Assembly: GCA_028290245.1 (NCBI GenBank)
Contig: JAQGKG010000459.1
Span: forward strand, 1-8,881
Source: Devosia sp.
GTDB taxonomy: Bacteria; Pseudomonadota; Alphaproteobacteria; Rhizobiales; Devosiaceae
Reading direction: 5' to 3'
DNA length: 8,881 nucleotides
Below the pieces are notes generated by a model. The model worked only from the letters and a program-made list of their open reading frames with translations. It had not been told where the DNA came from and searched no databases. Both the position numbers and the translations under genes were made by a program. Positions 5,802 through 8,881 of the stretch are shown one piece after another (the first letter of the stretch is position 1; each line of letters opens with the position of its first letter).

Positions 5802-6569
5802 TCAGCCGCCAAAGAACAGTCCGGTGGCGCCCTTGTAGATCAGGTAGAGCGACAGGATGAACACCAGCCAATAGGCGATGTGGTAGAACCATTTCATCGA
5901 GATGCGGCGGACGAGGAAGATGCCGGCGAGGACGCCGATGATGCCGACCGGGATCAGCGACGCCGAGAGCTGCAGGTTATGGACGTTGAGCTGGCCGAGG
6001 AAGAAATAGGGTACCAGCTTTGCGGTGTTGACGATGGCGAAGAACACCGCCGTGGTGCCGGCATAGACGGCGGGCGGCAGGCGCTGTGGCAATACGTAGA
6101 TCTGGAACGGCGGGCCGCCGGTGTGGCTGATGAAGCTGGTGAAGCCGGCAAAGCCGCCCCAGAACGCACCCCAGAGTTTGGACGGCGGCAGGCCTTCGAG
6201 CTTTTTCCGTAGCGGCAGGATGGCGTCGAGGATGAACAGCAGCGTTACGACGCCGACAAACAGCAATACGGCATCGTCGGACACCACCGCCCAGAGCACC
6301 CAGCCGATGATGGTGCCGACCGCTGCGCCGGGCAGCATGATGCGCAGGATGCGCCAGTCGACTTCCTTGCGGTAGGTCCAGACGGCGAAGGCATCCATGG
6401 CGAGCAGCACGGGCAGCATCATACCGGCTGCGTCGCGGGCGGGCATGACGAGGCTGAGCAGTGGCACGCCGACCATGCCGAGGCTGCCGAGCAGGCCGGC
6501 CTTGGAGAGGCCGACGACAAGCACCGCGATCACGGCGATCGTGACGAAATAGGGATCGAAAATGGGCAT
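5802..6569 (-). CDS. TSUP (TauE/SafE) family membrane permease
   Basis: The 255-residue, strongly hydrophobic protein has about eight likely membrane segments, the plan of the sulfite exporter TauE/SafE (TSUP) family. These proteins move small anions, often sulfur-containing or organic acids, across the inner membrane. The two internal repeats show the family signatures: GLSKAGLLGSLGMVGVP (20-36) in the first half and SFISHTGGPPFQIYVLP (145-161) in the second. ATG 6569-6567 was chosen. Longer in-frame starts up to 6677 would add a non-hydrophobic stretch and overlap the end of the kef-type gene. The ribosome binding site is poor (GGA seven bases upstream) and lies in a possible hairpin. The gene follows the antiporter gene by 76 bases on the same strand, so they may be co-transcribed. 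The substrate cannot be told from sequence. Confidence 0.88.
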   Translation of the reverse strand: MPIFDPYFVTIAVIAVLVVGLSKAGLLGSLGMVGVPLLSLVMPARDAAGMMLPVLLAMDAFAVWTYRKEVDWRILRIMLPGAAVGTIIGWVLWAVVSDDAVLLFVGVVTLLFILDAILPLRKKLEGLPPSKLWGAFWGGFAGFTSFISHTGGPPFQIYVLPQRLPPAVYAGTTAVFFAIVNTAKLVPYFFLGQLNVHNLQLSASLIPVGIIGVLAGIFLVRRISMKWFYHIAYWLVFILSLYLIYKGATGLFFGG

Positions 6570-6572
6570 GAG

Positions 6573-6611
6573 TGGTCCGGGTGGTGGGTAGTTCACGGCT
6601 TTCGCGGACCA
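6573..6611 (-). promoter_or_regulatory. Leader inverted repeat covering the TSUP ribosome binding site
   Basis: TGGTCCG (6573-6579) and CGGACCA (6605-6611) are a perfect seven-base inverted repeat separated by 25 bases. On the - strand transcript, the proximal arm contains the only Shine-Dalgarno-like GGA and ends three bases before the ATG. Folding would therefore hide the site. The pairing is seen directly; a regulatory role is inference. Confidence 0.3.
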
Positions 6612-6645
6612 GCGTTGGCGGCTCACCACGTGTTCTAAAGGAGAA

Positions 6646-8493
6646 CTATTCGGTACGCTTCGCGGCGGGCTTGTCAACTGGAATGGTAGATGGCGTGTCG
6701 TGGCTCATGACGTGGTTGAGCAGGCCGATGGAGCTGCGCACCATGCCGAGATAGGCCTCCTCGTCGTGGCGGACGGCGAAGCTGTTTTCGAGCAGTTCGT
6801 TGTCGTGGCGCTCGAAGGCCTGGGCCATGTGCATGGCGTCGATGGGCGCAATGCCGAGTTGGGTGAGCACCTTGGCGCCGAGATTGATCGCCGAGAGGAA
6901 GGTTTCGCGCTCAAAAATCTCGACGCCCATCGCCATCAGTTCGTGAGCGTGGCCGCGGTCGATGGCGCGCGAGGCGATCGGCACGTCGGGGAAGTGTTTT
7001 CGAACGGTGCGGGCGACATCGAGGATACGGGTGGCGCCACCGACTGCGATGACCACCAGATCGGCGCGTTCGACGCCCGCCGCATGTAATAGGCCGAGGC
7101 GCGAGGCATCGCCGTAGAAGACCTTGACGCCAAACTTGCGCACCAGGTCGATCTGGGCCGGATCGTCGTCGATCAGGGTCATTTCGAAGCCCTGGGCGCG
7201 CAGCATGCGGGTGATGATCTGGCCGAAGCGGCCGTAGCCGAGCACGACGATATTGCGCTGCTCGTCGATGGAATCATCCGAGCGCTTGTGCTTGCGGGCG
7301 TCGAGGCGTGGCGCCACCAGCCGGTCGAAAGCCAGCAGCAGCAGTGGCGTCGTGGCCATGGATAGCGCGACTGCGACGGCCAGCATGGCGTGGTCGGCGC
7401 TGCTCATGGCGCCGGCTTCGTGGGCGAACTGGAAGATGACGAAGGCGAATTCGCCGGCCTGGCTGAGCAGGATGGCGATCAGCAGGCGGTCGGCCAGATG
7501 CATGCGGAAAATGCTGGTGAGGGTGAACAGCACGGCGATCTTGATGCCGACAAAGCCGAGCACCAAAGCGGCAAGCTGCAACGGTTCGGACCACAGTACA
7601 TCGAAGGCGATGGACATGCCGACCGAGATGAAGAACAGCCCGAGCAGCAGGCCCTTGAAGGGCTCGAGGTTGCTTTCGAGTTCGTGGCGGTACTCGCTAT
7701 CGGCTAGCAGCACGCCGCCGATGAAGGCGCCGAGAGCCGGCGAGAAGCCCTGTGCCTGGGCCAAGAGGGCGGCGCCGAACACCATGGCGAGGCCAAGCGC
7801 GGTGAAGGCTTCGCGAACGCCGGTGCGGGCGATGTAGCCGAGCAGTGGCCGCACCAAGTAGCGACCGGCGAGAATGGCGGCAATGAAAGCGCCGATCAGG
7901 ATCAGCGGGGTGAGCCAGTCGAGCGGATTGGCAATGGCTTCCACCGCCTCGGTGACATCGACGTCGAGTGCGCTAGCGGAAATGGCCAGCAAGGGCACCG
8001 CGGCGAGAATGGGAATGACGGAGACGTCCTGCACCAGCAGTACGGCAAGGCTGGCCCGGCCAGCGTCGGTGCGGGTGATATCGCGTTGCTGGGCCGACTG
8101 CATGGCAATGGCGGTGGACGACATCGAGAGGGCGAGGCCGATGATGACGGCAATGCCCGGGGCAAAGCCGGACACCAGCAGCACCAGCGCGATGATGCCT
8201 GAGCTAAGCACCATCTGGGTGACGCCGAGGCCCAGCACCTTGTGGCGCATGCGCCAAAGCTCGCTGGGTTGCAGGTCGAGGCCAATGAGGAACAGCATCA
8301 TGACGATACCGAAATCGGCGATCTGGTGGATCAGTTCGGTGTCGGAGACGAGGCCCAGGCCGAAGGGGCCAATCAGAATGCCCGCGGCTAGATAACCGAG
8401 GACGGTGCCAAGGCCGGCGGCCTTGGCGAGTGGCACCAGCGCGACGCTGGCTGCGAGGAGAACGAAAATGGCCAGCAGGATGTTGTTTTCCAA
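6646..8493 (-). CDS. KefB/KefC-type monovalent cation:proton antiporter (CPA2) with RCK domain
   Basis: The 615-residue protein has the length and two-part plan of the glutathione-gated potassium efflux systems KefB/KefC. Residues 1 to about 390 form the CPA2 exchanger, with roughly a dozen membrane segments and the conserved LLVQDVSVIP (152-161), where the Gln-Asp pair sits in the ion path. The cytosolic loop HELESNLEPFKGLLLGLFF (270-288) matches the regulatory HALE-type loop of KefC. Residues about 413-535 are a TrkA-N/RCK nucleotide-binding domain starting with VVLGYGRFGQ (416-425). A polar tail follows. By family it sits in the inner membrane and exchanges K+ for H+, protecting against electrophiles. 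TTG at 8493-8491 is the start, supported by AGGAG six bases upstream. An in-frame TAA, the trcR stop, excludes ATG starts further out. No KefF/KefG-type quinone reductase partner is nearby. Confidence 0.93.
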   Translation of the reverse strand: MENNILLAIFVLLAASVALVPLAKAAGLGTVLGYLAAGILIGPFGLGLVSDTELIHQIADFGIVMMLFLIGLDLQPSELWRMRHKVLGLGVTQMVLSSGIIALVLLVSGFAPGIAVIIGLALSMSSTAIAMQSAQQRDITRTDAGRASLAVLLVQDVSVIPILAAVPLLAISASALDVDVTEAVEAIANPLDWLTPLILIGAFIAAILAGRYLVRPLLGYIARTGVREAFTALGLAMVFGAALLAQAQGFSPALGAFIGGVLLADSEYRHELESNLEPFKGLLLGLFFISVGMSIAFDVLWSEPLQLAALVLGFVGIKIAVLFTLTSIFRMHLADRLLIAILLSQAGEFAFVIFQFAHEAGAMSSADHAMLAVAVALSMATTPLLLLAFDRLVAPRLDARKHKRSDDSIDEQRNIVVLGYGRFGQIITRMLRAQGFEMTLIDDDPAQIDLVRKFGVKVFYGDASRLGLLHAAGVERADLVVIAVGGATRILDVARTVRKHFPDVPIASRAIDRGHAHELMAMGVEIFERETFLSAINLGAKVLTQLGIAPIDAMHMAQAFERHDNELLENSFAVRHDEEAYLGMVRSSIGLLNHVMSHDTPSTIPVDKPAAKRTE

Positions 8494-8499
8494 CGAACG

Positions 8500-8504
8500 C
8501 TCCT
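8500..8504 (-). promoter_or_regulatory. Ribosome binding site for the kef-type TTG start
   Basis: AGGAG on the - strand lies six bases before the TTG at 8493. No ATG or GTG lies in frame between the upstream stop (8520-8518) and this point, so the site identifies TTG as the start. Confidence 0.7.
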
Positions 8505-8517
8505 GCCAGCCTGAGGC

Positions 8518-8881
8518 TTAGTTGTCGCTATCGTTCTTGGGCGACTTGAGCTTGGCAAACACCGAGTCGGCATTGAAATCGTCCTGAGCGTGTTCGGGAC
8601 GATGATCGTTGGCGGCAAACTCGTTGTCTTCGCCCTGAACATGGCCGCGCGAGCCGGAACGGGCCAAAGCCTCTTCGGCCGTCATCAGCATGGTGCCTTC
8701 TTCGGCTTCATCAGGACCCGTCGAGCCCTTGGAGGCGCGCTTCACTTCAAGATCGAGGTCGATCTGGCTGCAGAGGCCCAGGGTTACCGGGTCCATGGCA
8801 GCGAGGTTGGCAGCGTTCCAGTGGGTCGATTCACGCACCGAATCGATGGTCGACTTGGTGGTGCCGACCAGACGCATGATC
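8518..8881 (-). CDS. trcR: DUF1013 / TrcR-type cell-cycle transcriptional regulator, C-terminal part (partial)
   Basis: The last 120 residues are present; the frame stays open to the right edge, so the true start is outside. The Met read at 8877 is internal, since it is preceded by an in-frame Ile codon. The visible part begins IMRLVGTTKSTIDSVRESTH, then WNAANLAAMDPVTLGLCSQI and DLDLEVKRASKG. This is the strongly conserved, helix-turn-helix-like core of the DUF1013 family, whose Caulobacter member is called TrcR. The remaining ~65 residues are acidic and variable, ending in DFNADSVFAKLK before a short polar tail. The family is known mainly from Alphaproteobacteria and is linked to cell-cycle transcription control. 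The stop lies 24 bases before the kef-type start, in the same frame, so the two genes are probably in one transcript. Confidence 0.88.
   Translation of the reverse strand, partial: IMRLVGTTKSTIDSVRESTHWNAANLAAMDPVTLGLCSQIDLDLEVKRASKGSTGPDEAEEGTMLMTAEEALARSGSRGHVQGEDNEFAANDHRPEHAQDDFNADSVFAKLKSPKNDSDN

Noticed and set aside
5461..5892. - strand frame of 143 codons spanning the short YdcH-like gene and the TSUP 3' end
   Set aside because: It crosses a terminator and two real genes and shows no family features or ribosome binding site.
1..8881. CRISPR arrays, insertion sequences, tRNA genes, phage or toxin-antitoxin modules
   Set aside because: No regularly spaced repeats, transposase motifs, terminal inverted repeats, tRNA-like folds or toxin families were found; gene density and base composition look uniform and core-like.

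Overview
The window is a GC-rich stretch of ordinary alphaproteobacterial chromosome. The best indicator is the partial gene at the right edge, which matches the DUF1013/TrcR family of cell-cycle regulators, essentially confined to Alphaproteobacteria. A long-tailed ribosomal protein S21 and paired short YdcH-type (DUF465) genes beside purE-purK also fit the Hyphomicrobiales. A Devosia-like organism is my guess; the sequence alone does not prove it.

Layout, left to right. (1) Positions 1-2240, + strand: the tail of a DsbA/FrnE-type thioredoxin-fold oxidoreductase, a membrane-anchored alpha/beta hydrolase, and a Bcr/CflA-type MFS exporter. (2) A hairpin terminator near 2300 separates the exporter from rpsU (S21, - strand) and can serve both. 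(3) A divergent intergenic region of about 230 bases carries a good sigma70-like promoter for rpsU and, on the other side, the start of a second, soluble alpha/beta hydrolase (+). (4) That hydrolase runs head-on, with a 3-base gap, into purK. The - strand order is ydcH-like, purE, purK, a likely transcription unit for two consecutive steps of purine synthesis. (5) A divergent 56-residue YdcH-like gene (5569-5739, +) ends in a strong intrinsic terminator. (6) From 8881 down to 5802, on the - strand: trcR (partial), a KefB/KefC-type potassium/proton antiporter and a TSUP (TauE/SafE) permease, closely spaced and probably co-transcribed at least in part.

The purine genes carry out the PurK then PurE steps (AIR to N5-CAIR to CAIR). 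The Kef and TSUP genes are membrane transport, and trcR is regulatory. I found no tRNA, rRNA, CRISPR array, insertion sequence, phage gene or origin, and no convincing new multi-gene system. The points worth a second look are small ones: three genes (rpsU, purK, kef) forced onto TTG starts by in-frame upstream stops, an 8-codon reading frame in the rpsU leader, purE and purK in the same frame with a single stop codon between them, and a leader hairpin that could hide the ribosome binding site of the TSUP gene.
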